This document shows, one piece after another, positions 18,601-25,940 of a stretch of DNA of 64,000 nt. The stretch's first letter is position 1; every line of letters begins with the position of its first letter. The translations under genes and the position numbers were made by a program. Source of the DNA: Flavobacteriales bacterium (GTDB lineage Bacteria > Bacteroidota > Bacteroidia > CAIKAF01); contig JAGYKD010000001.1 in the NCBI GenBank assembly GCA_018401695.1, positions 660,016-724,015 of the forward strand. The letters run 5' to 3'. The notes beneath the pieces are model-generated. The model made no database searches, was not told the origin of the DNA, and saw only the letters and a program-made list of their open reading frames with translations.

Positions 18601-18965
18601 GATTGCCCTAAGGAACGCGCAAAATCTTTGCGCCCATCGTTATTAAAGTCGGCCCACACCGCTTGGCGCTCCATAGTTTGGCTTAATAACCCATTTGCAA
18701 CAGTGGTGGTTACATCGGTAAAAGAACCTCCATCATTTCTGTACACTCTGGAGTCGCCTGTTCCATTGCTTGTGTTTACAAAAAGGTCGGGATCACCGTC
18801 GTTGTCGTAATCGCCAAAGGCCACGCCTCCATCTTTGCCTCCACCTAAATCCACGTTCCATGCAGGAGCACTGTCGTCAAATTGATTGGTGGTTTGGGCC
18901 CAATTAAGGGTGGTTAAGGAAAGGAAAGATAAGGCATAGAGCCAACGCATCTGAAATCGTTGCAT
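12630..18965 (-). CDS. Giant secreted T9SS cargo: FG-GAP, ASPIC/UnbV, calcium-binding repeats
   Basis: The start is placed at 18965 (MQRFQMRWLYALSFLSLTTL, a signal peptide ending NWAQ), giving 2111 residues; an upstream in-frame extension to 19133 has no signal-peptide logic. Domains in order: FG-GAP/VCBS repeats with DxDxDGxxD loops (about 25-440), an ASPIC/UnbV-like part (VDGGSGHGSQND near 480), about 1300 residues of thrombospondin-type-3-like calcium repeats (DSDNDGIPDVIEAGG and variants), a fibronectin-like segment (LPLVWGEFTAAW) and a type A T9SS sorting domain (YPNPIQNQAFIPGF ... MRLLKN). It is expected to pass through SprA and be attached to, or released from, the cell surface. The repeats are very acidic and probably rigid only when calcium is bound. 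It likely serves as adhesin or surface stalk; the ligand is unknown. Confidence 0.9.
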   Translation of the reverse strand: MQRFQMRWLYALSFLSLTTLNWAQTTNQFDDSAPAWNVDLGGGKDGGVAFGDYDNDGDPDLFVNTSNGTGDSRVYRNDGGSFTDVTTTVANGLLSQTMERQAVWADFNNDGRKDFARSLGQSGGSDKIQIWLSNPGPTFGDGAGGTTPITVRASGGIINIGTNNIEGLGAIDFDGDGDLDIMIENHDYGIDLLRNNRINHTTGALVAVTPATHFTIITTGCGDPCYGLAQSATDGDYSAVGDMDNDGWVDIVARKHDGDDVYYNTGTSFGFATNLEDASNSDKGGIGLYDLDNDGDLDIVWTSAPGNRIYRNNGDRTWTDMTTAFDASFRTNTGVDGVTGGDIDNDGDIDLFFTDGASSFMFINQLNDPVAGPNTGSTFDFNNYSFVASGVNNGNGEGCAMADVDGDGDLDIYVNIDGAANKLWINNLYNGATPFASKNYIEVDISEIRPNLMTGGNNRPYIGATAVLKDCSGNIIGPRQSVDGGSGHGSQNDATLHFGLPNGNNSLYFVEVAFPNELTYTIPATRRYIVSKAINPTIAGTAVMEFLPHEPDISCVNYFDNDGDGIYNPDDIDDDNDGIPDYIEICGPSATDFSCLAGILTDGVNPLDPSGDEDGDGIPNYIDARDPGVVHASCVDANLDGYCDAINPVLDADQDSIPDFFDLDTDNDGIPDIVEAGGVDTDGDGRVDGPFADGDGDGLHDTYDTDNGGNDIPFLDSDGDGIYNFEDLDSDNDGIPDVIEAGGTDADNDGRQDQTADSDRDGLDDAVDGDVGNDGVAENTAGALVLTGTDTDSDGRPNSITRGDVDGDNYPNFIDLDSDNDGKQDILEAGGVDADNNGVADGPFTDTDNDGLHDTYDADNGGTAIPNTDTDGDGIPDAYSLDSDGDGIPDIIEMDGIDTDGNGMVDGPFTDTDTDGWHDFYDPNNGGFTISDPDTDGDGIRDALDIDSDNDGIPDVIEAGGTDANNDGRLDATADTDNDGLDDSVDSDIGNDNTAENTSLALRLTGGDGTTVDGAPDTYTRGDTDGDGLPDENDLDTDGDGIPDIIEAGGVDTDGNGTVDGAFTDGDSDGLHDTYDPDDGGDAILNLDSDGDGIPNTRDLDSDNDGITDVTEAGGIDANQDGIQDPTGDTDNDGLDNSVDPDADGNGTLEQPLVPLFTTGTDTDSDGQPNSYASGDPDGDLLPNPYDKDSDGDGLADLAEAGGVDTDGDGTVDGAFVDTDNDGLHDTYDANNGGNHLVPIDFDGDGLSDFLDLDSDNDGITDVLESGGTDADDDGIQDPTADTDNDGFDDAVDGDVGNDGVAENTAAALILTGTDTDSDGLPNSLTRGDLDQDLLFNFRDLDADNDGVQDIVEAGGTDADNNGIVDGAFLDGDNDGLHNTYDANDGGTAIPNTDTDGDNIPNARSLDSDGDGIPDLIEYGGIDTDGNGLVDGAFADTDANGWHNLYDVNDGGFALPQTDFDGDGIIDALDLDSDNDGIPDVLEAGGLDANNDGLLDATADTDNDGLDDSKDSDIGNDNTAENTTIAARLTGSDGTTVDGQPESFARGDGDGDNLRSENDLDSDNDGITDLIEARGVDTNGDGIVDGAFSDGDNDGLHDTYDANDGGDAITFPDSDNDGIPNTQDLDSDNDGYPDILEVGGTDTDNNGMMDVTADSDNDGLADAVDGDVGNDGVAENTAGATVISGTDGDSDGIPDDYTRGDFDLDGFLNSQDLDSDNDGILDARENNFADSNYDGIVDGAPTAGSKANGWSDDFDGVAGGSFPDPLNTDQNTAGANGDANLNYLDIDSDNDGIPDMIEGQSTAGFIPPAGADADGDGIDDAFDNDDAEFGGDPNNGIAPVNTDGPGSIPDYIDFDSDNDGIFDDLEGWDTNANGVLDGAEPYWSGVDTDGDGLDDVYDAIVRSTDPGNNPLNGATPLSFPDNQAPGGDRDWRDPGPITPLPLVWGEFTAAWMGQQGLLQWSTLSEINTSHFEIWHSTDLQTWNLLGETQSAGFSSVELDYQFVHVNPELNMNYYRIRQLDLDGAWEYSEIRTLQGAGQEGNHWQVYPNPIQNQAFIPGFKGEFILMNLSGQILLQGEAHDQIQGLEQLPAGMYVLQLNMEGIQQHMRLLKN
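13265..17310 (-). repeat. Coding repeat array, nested calcium-binding units
   Basis: Short Asp/Gly repeats are grouped into larger blocks. The block marker GNDGVAENT occurs at about 16621-16660, 15049-15086 and 13931-13970, and a second marker GNDNTAENT at about 15979-16010 and 14398-14432. The first two blocks are in register over some 370 residues, and the first carries about 150 extra residues. This shows duplication of large blocks after the short repeats had formed. Confidence 0.8.
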
Positions 18966-19052
18966 AACTATTTGGGTTCTAGGCCGCCGAGCGAGAAATA
19001 TCTTTTTGGGATAGCACGCATCCTCACTCTTCGGGTTGGTTTTATTCTGACC

Positions 19053-19060
19053 CAAATATA
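19053..19060 (-). promoter_or_regulatory. Possible -7 box of the giant cargo gene
   Basis: TATATTTG on the minus strand matches TAnnTTTG and lies 87 bases before the chosen ATG at 18965, leaving a leader of about 80 bases. A -33 TTTG was not clear. Confidence 0.35.
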
Positions 19061-19165
19061 TCCCTGCAATTGTGCGATGATAAACCTTTGATGTTTTACG
19101 TTTGGAAATTATTTCCATTTTTTGGAAAAACATCCAAGGGGCGCAGCATTAAAGGCATCCCATCC

Positions 19166-19690
19166 TTAATCTTTTAAAATTCGACGGTATTGAATCCGTC
19201 CATTTTGCTCTAATTCCAAAATATAAACATCTTTTGGCCCTTGAGAAAGGTTTAAGGTCGGGGCTGTTTGTCCAAATCTTATGGCTTTTCCCCTCAATTC
19301 CAACACCTTAAAGCCTCTAAAAAAGTCAGGGGGTTGGGCCACCTGAATTACCCGATTGGGATAAATGCCCCCAGGCTAGCCTCCGCATTTCCTTCGGAAC
19401 TAAGGCCTCTGATTTCCGAAAAATCAAAAGCTCCATCGGCATTAGGATCTGCAGGAGTGTTGCCAAGCACTAAACGGTCGAACAAGTTGCTCCACCTCTT
19501 GGCTTTAGCACCGGCTGTTAGCGCCCCCACCATGGTGGCATTGATCCCCATCATCGAATTCATTTTTGCGCCCATCTAGCATTTCATCATTGCCGCTGTC
19601 TAAGTCGGCCCTATTCAAAATACCATCTAAGGCAAAACCTCTGCTTACATAGCCTTCCTGCCCGTCGTCATGAATGGCAAAAGACATGCC
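19166..19690 (-). pseudogene. Decayed T9SS cargo gene, C-terminal remnant
   Basis: Three pieces in different frames resemble the end of the giant protein just downstream. First GYVSRGFALDGILNRADLD (about 19590-19660) matches its YTRGDFDLDGFLNSQDLD. After a frameshift near 19550, GALTAGAKAKRWSNLFD matches GAPTAGSKANGWSDDFD. After a stop near 19345, a sorting-domain end remains: GFKVLELRGKAIRFGQ to YRRILKD with stop at 19166-19168. The frameshift, the stop and the missing 5' end mark it as a dead paralogue. It lies immediately upstream of the intact gene. Confidence 0.75.
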
Positions 19691-19708
19691 TTTGCAGATA
19701 CACCCGCC

Positions 19709-19839
19709 CCGGACCGCACGGTTACCCCGCAAAGGGGGGCAAGGTCTAAAGCCACCCGGGTAGGAGCGGCGCGCACGCAAGCTCCCTGCACGGGTTTGGC
19801 TGAAGCCTTGCCCCCCTGCGGAGTAAAAGTAAGGACCGG
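19709..19839. repeat. Intergenic repeat, CCGGACCGCACGG family
   Basis: It begins CCGGACCGCACGG and ends GTAAGGACCGG, with GC-rich inverted segments inside (CCCCGCAAAGGGGGGCAAGG against CCTTGCCCCCCTGCGG). The same borders occur at 35217 and 38618 inside the paralogue array. Confidence 0.6.
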
Positions 19840-20024
19840 AATAGGCGGCCCAAAAAATGCTGACCAAAATTCCTTCCTAAAAGCAGCTCATAAATAAGTA
19901 GCTAAGATTTCCCCGGTATTTGTCCTTTGTTTAATGCCGGAACTCCCTTTGAATTCTACATAAGCTCTTGTACAATTATTTCATATTTCTTGGTTTAACC
20001 GACCTCCCACCGGAAAAACCATGT

Positions 20025-20323
20025 AAGAAATCCGCGACAGCATTCACCTGCGCGATAGCTGCTGCCCCACGCTGTTCGTGCCCAACACCTTTACCCCCAA
20101 CGGCGACGGCGACAACGAAATTTTCCGAGCTTAGGGCAGAGGCATCAAATCCTACACTTTGCGCATATTCAACCGCTGGGGCGATGAAATTTTCACCAGC
20201 AACAAGCGGGAACACGGCGGGGACGGCAGGCACCTCAACCAAAAAGTGCCGGCAGGCATTTACAATTATCGCATTGAATATCAAGTAGAAAGTCCTTTCC
20301 CTTCGACGACAGCCCCCTTCTAG
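20025..20323 (+). pseudogene. Remnant of a gliding-type (type B) T9SS sorting domain
   Basis: On the plus strand the frame reads LFVPNTFTPNGDGDNEIFRA, an in-frame TAG, then GIKSYTLRIFNRWGDEIF and VPAGIYNYRIEYQ, ending at TAG 20321-20323. This is the gliding motility-associated C-terminal (CHU_C) domain, interrupted by a stop and without the rest of its gene. The upstream part was not found between 19840 and 20025. A terminator follows, so the original gene ended here. Confidence 0.75.
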
Positions 20324-20355
20324 GCAAAGGGAAGCTGATTTGGTACTTCGATTAA

Positions 20356-20386
20356 AACCCCTCCACGTGTTGGGGTGATTTTTTTT
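20356..20386 (+). terminator. Rho-independent terminator of the dead cargo gene
   Basis: AACCCC and GGGGT arms are followed by a run of eight T after the stem. It matches the end of the pseudogene at 20323. Confidence 0.55.
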
Positions 20387-20529
20387 GGGCGCCCGGGCGG
20401 GTCCTCCGTGCTAGTCCTCGGCTTTAGCCCACGTACAGCTAAGCCTCCGGTTGCTGCGCAAAGCTACGCATCCTCGGCTAAGCTGCACGGGGCCAAAGCC
20501 TCCGGGCTATTCCTTCGGCCCCTGGCGCA
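20386..20529. repeat. Intergenic hairpin repeat, head-tail family
   Basis: Head GTCCTCCGTGCTAGTCCTCG and tail GGGCTATTCCTTCGGCCCC flank an inner inverted pair (CGGCTTTAGCCC... / ...GGGGCCAAAGCC; CGTACAGCTAAGC / GCTAAGCTGCACGG). It belongs with the elements at 3618 and 32719. Confidence 0.55.
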
Positions 20530-20637
20530 AAAATTACTTTTTATTAATTTTCAATTTTTGTATTCTTGTTAAATTATATTCAAATTAGTGATTATTCTAA
20601 AGTTCATTCTTTAGTTTCAATATCTCTAAATATAGCC

Positions 20638-21954
20638 ATGGAAAAGTACAAAGTATATACCCTCTCCAATTTTCGAAAAATTCCTCAAGTGCAAACCTAT
20701 TTATCTGCCGATGAGCAATTCGACATTGAGGTAGTGGGTTCGGTACTTCCATTTAAAGTCAACAATTATGTAGTGGAGCAACTTATCGATTGGGAAAAAG
20801 TACCCAACGACCCTATGTTCCGGCTTACATTTCCTCAAAAAGAAATGCTAAGCAAAGCGCATTACAAGCTCATAGCCGAAGCCTTGCGCCAAGAAGTAGG
20901 TAAAGTGGAGTTAAAAAAAATAGCGGACCGAATTCGCTTGCAATTGAATCCACACCCTGCCGGCCAACAAGAGCAAAACGTACCCGAAATAGATGGCATA
21001 AAGCTCACCGGTGTGCAGCATAAATACGACCAAACGGCCTTGTTTTTTCCACAACACGGCCAAACCTGTCATGCCTATTGTACCTTTTGTTTTCGTTGGC
21101 CCCAGTTTGTGGGCATGGACGAACTCAAGTTTGCTATGCAAGAAACCGAGCTTTTGGTAAAATACCTCAATCGCCACCCCGAAATCACCGATGTTTTGTT
21201 TACCGGAGGCGACCCCATGATAATGACGGCCAAAAGGTTGCGCATGTACATTGAGCCGCTGCTCCATGGCAAAGTCCCCAATTTGAGACACATACGCATT
21301 GGTACTAAGGCCCTAGGCTATTGGCCCTACCGCTTTTTAACGGATAAGGATGCCGAGGATGTTTTGGAATTGTTCAAAGAAGTCCGGGATTCCGGAATCC
21401 ACTTGGCCTTTATGGCACATTTCAATCACCCGGCGGAGTTGCGCACCCCTGCGGTTCAGGAGGCCATAGCCAAAATCAAATCTACCGGAGCAGAGATTCG
21501 CACCCAATCGCCCATTATGGCTGGCATCAACGACAGTGCAGAGGCTTGGAAAGAAATGTGGCAACTGCAAGTAAAGCACGGATGCATACCTTATTATATG
21601 TTCTTGGCTAGAGACACAGGAGCCCAAGACTACTTTGCCGTGCCTTTGATAAGGGCTTGGGAAATTTTCCAAAAAGCCTACCAAGGGGTAAGCGGCATTT
21701 GCCGGACCGTTAGAGGCCCAAGCATGTCGGCGGGCCCCGGCAAAGTGCAAATCCTAGGGCCTGCTTCCGTCGCCGGAGAAAAAGTGATTGTCCTAAGGTT
21801 CATTCAAGGAAGAAATGCCCAATGGGTGCACCGTCCTTTCTTTGCAAAATACGACGAAAAAGCCATTTGGCTCGACGATTTAAAGCCAGCCTTTGGGGAG
21901 CCTTGCTTCTTTTTTGAAAAAGAAAAGCAACAGGCCGCTTTCCAATCCAATTAA
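20638..21954 (+). CDS. KamA-family radical SAM protein (lysine 2,3-aminomutase-like)
   Basis: The start at 20638 (MEKYKVYTLSNFRKIPQV) is preferred; the upstream 24 codons have no protein-like composition. The 438-residue product carries the radical SAM cluster motif C-x3-C-x2-C at Cys144, Cys148 and Cys151 (TCHAYCTFC), followed by a TIM-barrel with LFTGGDPMIM as the SAM-binding GGDP motif. The family includes PLP-dependent lysine and glutamate 2,3-aminomutases. The C-terminal half (GISGICRTVRGPSMSAGPGK) resembles the KamA-like subgroup annotated in Bacteroidota, whose substrate is unproven. It stands alone. A true aminomutase should have the PLP lysine, which I cannot place with confidence. 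Confidence 0.8.
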   Translation: MEKYKVYTLSNFRKIPQVQTYLSADEQFDIEVVGSVLPFKVNNYVVEQLIDWEKVPNDPMFRLTFPQKEMLSKAHYKLIAEALRQEVGKVELKKIADRIRLQLNPHPAGQQEQNVPEIDGIKLTGVQHKYDQTALFFPQHGQTCHAYCTFCFRWPQFVGMDELKFAMQETELLVKYLNRHPEITDVLFTGGDPMIMTAKRLRMYIEPLLHGKVPNLRHIRIGTKALGYWPYRFLTDKDAEDVLELFKEVRDSGIHLAFMAHFNHPAELRTPAVQEAIAKIKSTGAEIRTQSPIMAGINDSAEAWKEMWQLQVKHGCIPYYMFLARDTGAQDYFAVPLIRAWEIFQKAYQGVSGICRTVRGPSMSAGPGKVQILGPASVAGEKVIVLRFIQGRNAQWVHRPFFAKYDEKAIWLDDLKPAFGEPCFFFEKEKQQAAFQSN

Positions 21955-22069
21955 ACCCTCTCAAAAACGCTGACTTAAGGGGGCTTGGCTAAATTTTGAC
22001 AGGAATTTTGTGAACAAAAGGGCTTTTTTCTTACAAATCACTATTTTTACTAAAGAAAATGAAGTCCTT

Positions 22070-23785
22070 ATGAAAAAACTATGTACCCTGATTTTTGGGT
22101 CGCTTACGCTCGGCCTAAGTGCTCAAACGCAACAACTCTTCTTTGAAGATTTTGCCAATGCGTTCAACAACGATATGGTATTGAATTCAACCTCCGTAAA
22201 TTCAACCAATGCCGGGGACAATACCTGGACTGTAAACAATGTATACAGTGGTGGTAACGTCAGTATTTTTTGTTTCCAACCCATTACAGTGCCGATTTCC
22301 GCAACCCCGGCACAACCCGGAGGCATTACCAACCCCAACGGCAACTATTTGCACCTAAGCTCCCTGGATGGTTTCAATTCCGGGGTAAGCAACGCACATT
22401 ACCGCGCAGCCGACGGCTTGTGCACTTTCTCTCAAAACTACTTTACCCACATGTCGGTCGATGTAAACACTTCCGGCCAAACCGGTGTTAGTTTGAGCTT
22501 TTGGTGGCTTTGCGCAGGCAGCCCCAACGAAGCTTTTGGTGAGCTGTATTACTCTACCAATGGCGGCAACACCTGGACGCAGTACCCCAACTTTACCATG
22601 GTTGGACAAAGCAACTGGACTCAAACTACCCTTACCAACTCTATATTTGACAACCGCGCTCAGCTGCGTTTCGGATGGCGTTTTGTAAACAACCAATCCA
22701 CCGGAGGTAGCGACCCTGCCCTTGCTATCGACGACATCGAAATCACCGGTCCATTGGTTGTGCCCGGAATCACCACCGGCGACCCGGCTTCGGCTACCCT
22801 GTGCTCCGGTCAGTCCATTACAGTTCCATTTACCCTTGTAAATGGCCCAATGAACGCCAACAACACCTTTAGCTTGGAAATGTCCGACGCCAACGGCAAC
22901 TTCTCCGGAAACGTAATTGGTACGCTCAATGCTACCACCGGCAGCAGCATCACCGGCACCCTGCCCAATATGACCCCGGGTTCCGGTTATCTTTTCCGTG
23001 TAAATGCCAGTGACCCGCAAACTACAGGCACTGCCAACGGAACTCCCTCTTCTGTTCCTGCAGCCCTGAACTTGAGCTTTACGCATACCATTGACGAACT
23101 GGACGTGGAGGTAACCAATACCTCAGGTTCTAGCCCTAACGCTACTTGGCTATTTTGCCCAAGCGACTATGTGCCAGCCGGCGGACAACCCTACACGCAC
23201 ACGTTTCCCTCCAGCGGATCCTATTGCGTTTGTCTCAAAGCAGACAATGGTTGCGTAGCAGATAGCGTTTGCGAAACGGTAGACCTCTGTGGCGACGTAG
23301 ATGCTGATGTAAACCTTACCGTAGACGGTCCCGACGTAACGGTGCCGGACAGCATTGAGGGTGCCGACTCTGTAGTGGTAGACTTTGGTAGCGGCAATGT
23401 GGTTACCAACCCTACCTTACCTTATGTACACACCTATACTTCGCTTGGGCCTAAAACGGTATGTATTTATGCCTACAACGACTGTGGAAATGCCGACACT
23501 ACCTGCATCGACGTTACCATTAGCTCCTTGCAAGGTATTAGCGATGCCAGTCAGCATTTCAACATATTCCCCAATCCAAGCCACGACCAAGTGCGGATCG
23601 AAGGATTGCCGATACAGGGTTGGGAACTATTTAGTCTCACCGGACAACAGATTGGAACCGCAACGTTCGATATCGCCCAAACCGAGAGCACCATTTCTGT
23701 TCAAAATCTAGCCGCAGGCACCTATCTCCTGCTGCTCAAGGGGGAAAAACAACAGTGGTACAGCCGCATATCGGTGGTGCACTAA
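22070..23785 (+). CDS. Secreted T9SS cargo protein, type A sorting domain
   Basis: A signal peptide MKKLCTLIFGSLTLGLSAQ supports the start at 22070 rather than the GTG at 22010; the product has 571 residues. The N-terminal 220 residues form a jelly-roll-like adhesion domain typical of MAM-type cargo (SLSFWWLCAGSPNEAFGELY, AIDDIEITGP). Ig/fibronectin-like segments follow (CSGQSITVPFTLVNGP) and a PKD-like part. The end, FNIFPNPSHDQVRIEGL to YLLLLKGEKQQWYSRISVVH, is a T9SS type A sorting domain. It is probably surface-displayed. A strong terminator follows at 23804. Confidence 0.85.
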   Translation: MKKLCTLIFGSLTLGLSAQTQQLFFEDFANAFNNDMVLNSTSVNSTNAGDNTWTVNNVYSGGNVSIFCFQPITVPISATPAQPGGITNPNGNYLHLSSLDGFNSGVSNAHYRAADGLCTFSQNYFTHMSVDVNTSGQTGVSLSFWWLCAGSPNEAFGELYYSTNGGNTWTQYPNFTMVGQSNWTQTTLTNSIFDNRAQLRFGWRFVNNQSTGGSDPALAIDDIEITGPLVVPGITTGDPASATLCSGQSITVPFTLVNGPMNANNTFSLEMSDANGNFSGNVIGTLNATTGSSITGTLPNMTPGSGYLFRVNASDPQTTGTANGTPSSVPAALNLSFTHTIDELDVEVTNTSGSSPNATWLFCPSDYVPAGGQPYTHTFPSSGSYCVCLKADNGCVADSVCETVDLCGDVDADVNLTVDGPDVTVPDSIEGADSVVVDFGSGNVVTNPTLPYVHTYTSLGPKTVCIYAYNDCGNADTTCIDVTISSLQGISDASQHFNIFPNPSHDQVRIEGLPIQGWELFSLTGQQIGTATFDIAQTESTISVQNLAAGTYLLLLKGEKQQWYSRISVVH

Positions 23786-23803
23786 AAATAACCATGAACT
23801 ACT

Positions 23804-23838
23804 CAAAAAAGGCCGACTTCGATTCGGCCTTTTTTTTT
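23804..23838 (+). terminator. Rho-independent terminator
   Basis: AAAAAAGGCCGA and TCGGCCTTTTTTTTT form a tight stem-loop with a loop of about six bases, 18 bases after the stop of the cargo gene. Confidence 0.9.
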
Positions 23839-23930
23839 CGTCTAGTTTAAATAGGGTAAACGTTCTCAACCTGCATACCAAAACGGGGCCGAGCTGCGTT
23901 CTATAAAAGCATCCTCCAATAACTCCACTT

Positions 23931-24044
23931 ATGTTTTTGCGAATTGCCCTTTTGGTCCTCCTTGTTGCATTGCTTTCCGGCTGCTCCTCCACCTACAAAT
24001 GCAACGGTCAACGCGCCACGCCCACGCCTATGGGGCGGATGTAG
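23931..24044 (+). CDS. Very small lipoprotein (37 residues)
   Basis: The frame encodes MFLRIALLVLLVALLSGCSS followed by TYKCNGQRATPTPMGRM. LLSGC is a good signal peptidase II lipobox with Cys18, so the mature lipoprotein would have 20 residues. It lies between a terminator and the MITE-like element, and has its own ATG after a 90-base leader. Tiny lipoproteins of this style (basic, Pro/Thr-rich tail) are common in Bacteroidota and usually have no known role. It is easily missed because of its size. Confidence 0.6.
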   Translation: MFLRIALLVLLVALLSGCSSTYKCNGQRATPTPMGRM

Positions 24045-24147
24045 GGTCTTGGTTTTGTGTGACAAATAGCTTCATCCATTGCTTTTTTTGTACAAAGAGG
24101 CATAAAGCACGCAGTGGATTCTAATTTTAGATCTTTAAATCCATTGT

Positions 24148-24240
24148 GAGACCGTTGACGCGTTGTGTTTTCAAGACCTAGTTCCTGACCGCAGCGTCAG
24201 GGCAGGATCGCCGCCAGAATAGTAGCGCGTCAACGGTCTC
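24148..24240. mobile_element. MITE-like element, copy 1 (93 bp)
   Basis: The ends GAGACCGTTGACGCG and CGCGTCAACGGTCTC are perfect inverted repeats of 15 bases. ATTGT flanks both sides as a possible target duplication. The centre contains CCTGACCGCAGCGTCAGG, itself palindromic. Copies 2 and 3 are at 56563 and 49911. There is no coding capacity. Confidence 0.65.
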
Positions 24241-24401
24241 ATTGTGCTTTGGAACTCTATGAATGTCGACTTTAACATGCGGACCGAATCGCCGGCACAA
24301 CGCTTTTCCAAAAAGCATCGATAAAGACCCGGAGCAGGCGCGAGAGCTTCGAGGTAGCGCAACCATGAACGTCCACAACGGCAAGTCATCAACAGCCTCA
24401 A

Positions 24402-25538
24402 TTAGTGAGCCAGCAACAAGCTGTCCGCATTTGTCCCACAAGAGTTGCTCACTTGCCATTCTAGAATATAAGGCTCGCCTACATCGCCTGCAAAGGAACT
24501 GGTCGCAAGGGAAGGGCTTCCCAATTGCCCATTTAAACCCGAAAGTATGGACCAACTTCCATTGCCTACTTGGGGAGTATTTGCTGCTAAGTTTAATTGG
24601 TACCGGCTGCCACAACGAATAAGAATGTTATCCAAACGGTGAAAATCATTAAGACCTCCACAATACCCGGTGAACCCCCATTTCCAGCTGCGTTTATTTG
24701 CAGCTGCCCATGCAGCAGGTAAAGCTACAGGCCCTAAGACCAAGGCGTTATTCACGTAAACCCCCGTTAAGCCTAAGGCATCAAGTTCTATTTTTACTTG
24801 TACTGTTTGGTTACGCCAGGTAAAAGGCTGAGAAAACCCAAGCTCAACGTTGTTGTAGCTAACACTAATGCGATTGCAATAACTTGAGTTGTTGTACGAA
24901 CAAAATTTAATGATTAAAGACTGGCTGACAGGATTGTTGTTAAGTATATTAAGTACTTCTAGGGAGTCTCCAAAAACTACATTATGCCCATCAGCACCAC
25001 TGCCTCCACCATGAAACATATCGAAAAATAGTTCGTAGCGTTCTGAACTTGCCGATGGAGTTGGGTGCTCCAAAAACACACTACCCCAAGTAGCAGACTG
25101 GTTGGGCGTTAGCTGAAGTAGGCCCCCCGTAACTATGGCTGTTCCGGCCATACTGACATTGGAAGGCACTTGATTGTTATTAAAATCTGCTTGAAATGTA
25201 GTATCCCATTGTGTTATTTGGGGCACCGTAGGAGTACCAACAAGCGCTGTGCTCGGCTGAGGTTGGCACGTTCCGCAAACTTCTGACCAAAAGCTACCGG
25301 TAAAATAGTTCAGGCATTGGCTTTGGGTATTAAATATCATTAAACCGACAGCCGGCTGCACAATGGAATCGCGCTGAGCTGTGGTTAACCTAGGTGGTAA
25401 AAACCCCCTGTTTTGAGTACGCAACTCTAATAATGCAGAGGTGTCGGGATGCGCCGGAGACAAGCCGCCAATCAGCACGCCCTGAGCCTGGACAAAACCA
25501 AATAAACCGAGTAAATAGAAAGTAAAAACCTTAACCAT
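24402..25538 (-). CDS. Secreted protein with stalk-type N-terminal module, possibly C-terminally truncated
   Basis: The 378-residue product has a signal peptide (MVKVFTFYLLGLFGFVQAQ) and then the module QGVLIGG...DTSALLEL...RGFLPPRLTTAQRDSI...GLMIFNT, related to the N-terminus of the eight paralogues at 33-40 kb. A LamG/jelly-roll-like domain follows (YELFFDMFHGGGSGADGHNV, VQVKIELDALGLTGVYVNN). The end reads LEWQVSNSCGTNADSLLLAH, an Ig/PKD-like strand that stops abruptly; in relatives this strand continues to further domains. The MITE-like copy lies 160 bases downstream, so shortening at this site is plausible. No sorting domain remains. Confidence 0.75.
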   Translation of the reverse strand: MVKVFTFYLLGLFGFVQAQGVLIGGLSPAHPDTSALLELRTQNRGFLPPRLTTAQRDSIVQPAVGLMIFNTQSQCLNYFTGSFWSEVCGTCQPQPSTALVGTPTVPQITQWDTTFQADFNNNQVPSNVSMAGTAIVTGGLLQLTPNQSATWGSVFLEHPTPSASSERYELFFDMFHGGGSGADGHNVVFGDSLEVLNILNNNPVSQSLIIKFCSYNNSSYCNRISVSYNNVELGFSQPFTWRNQTVQVKIELDALGLTGVYVNNALVLGPVALPAAWAAANKRSWKWGFTGYCGGLNDFHRLDNILIRCGSRYQLNLAANTPQVGNGSWSILSGLNGQLGSPSLATSSFAGDVGEPYILEWQVSNSCGTNADSLLLAH

Positions 25539-25940
25539 ACCGTCTAATTTTCAAATAAAAATAGAAAAATGCTTTGGACAGAACATTACTCCTGCCCTTT
25601 TTTGAGCAAGCATCCCTTAAACATGGATATTCCTGTCGCGCCCATCGCATTAAGGTTTAGATTACAAGCATTTTAGGTGTGGCCCCTACCGGGCAATAGG
25701 CAAAAATAAATTTTTCCACGGAGCTTAAGCGCCAGGAGGGAGGCGGCTACCGGCCGCAGGGGGGCATGCTTTTCCGGCTTGGCTTTTGGCGGCGGCGCTT
25801 TAGCAAGCCCCCAAAAGCCAACAAACAGACTTCTAAAAACCGAAACTTAAGTACACCGGGCAATCCTGCATTCAGCGCTTAGCCGGAAAGCATGCGCCCC
25901 AAGGCCAGTAATAGCCGGACTCCGTTAAGGCGCCCAAAAA
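25539..25940. other. Gene-free stretch with GC-rich inverted repeats
   Basis: The 402 bases contain no supported gene. Between about 25735 and 25930 there are long inverted segments (GCATGCTTTTCCGGCT against AGCCGGAAAGCATGC; GGCTTTTGGCGG against CCCAAAAGCC), similar in style to the other hairpin spacers. It may terminate the minus-strand thioesterase-divergent neighbour or the gene at 24402 region, but nothing more specific is visible. Confidence 0.5.

Noticed and set aside
24178-24615. 145-codon minus-strand reading over the end of the secreted protein at 24402
   Set aside because: Most of it overlaps the supported gene in another frame and runs into the MITE-like copy; no domain could be recognised, so it is not called as a separate gene.
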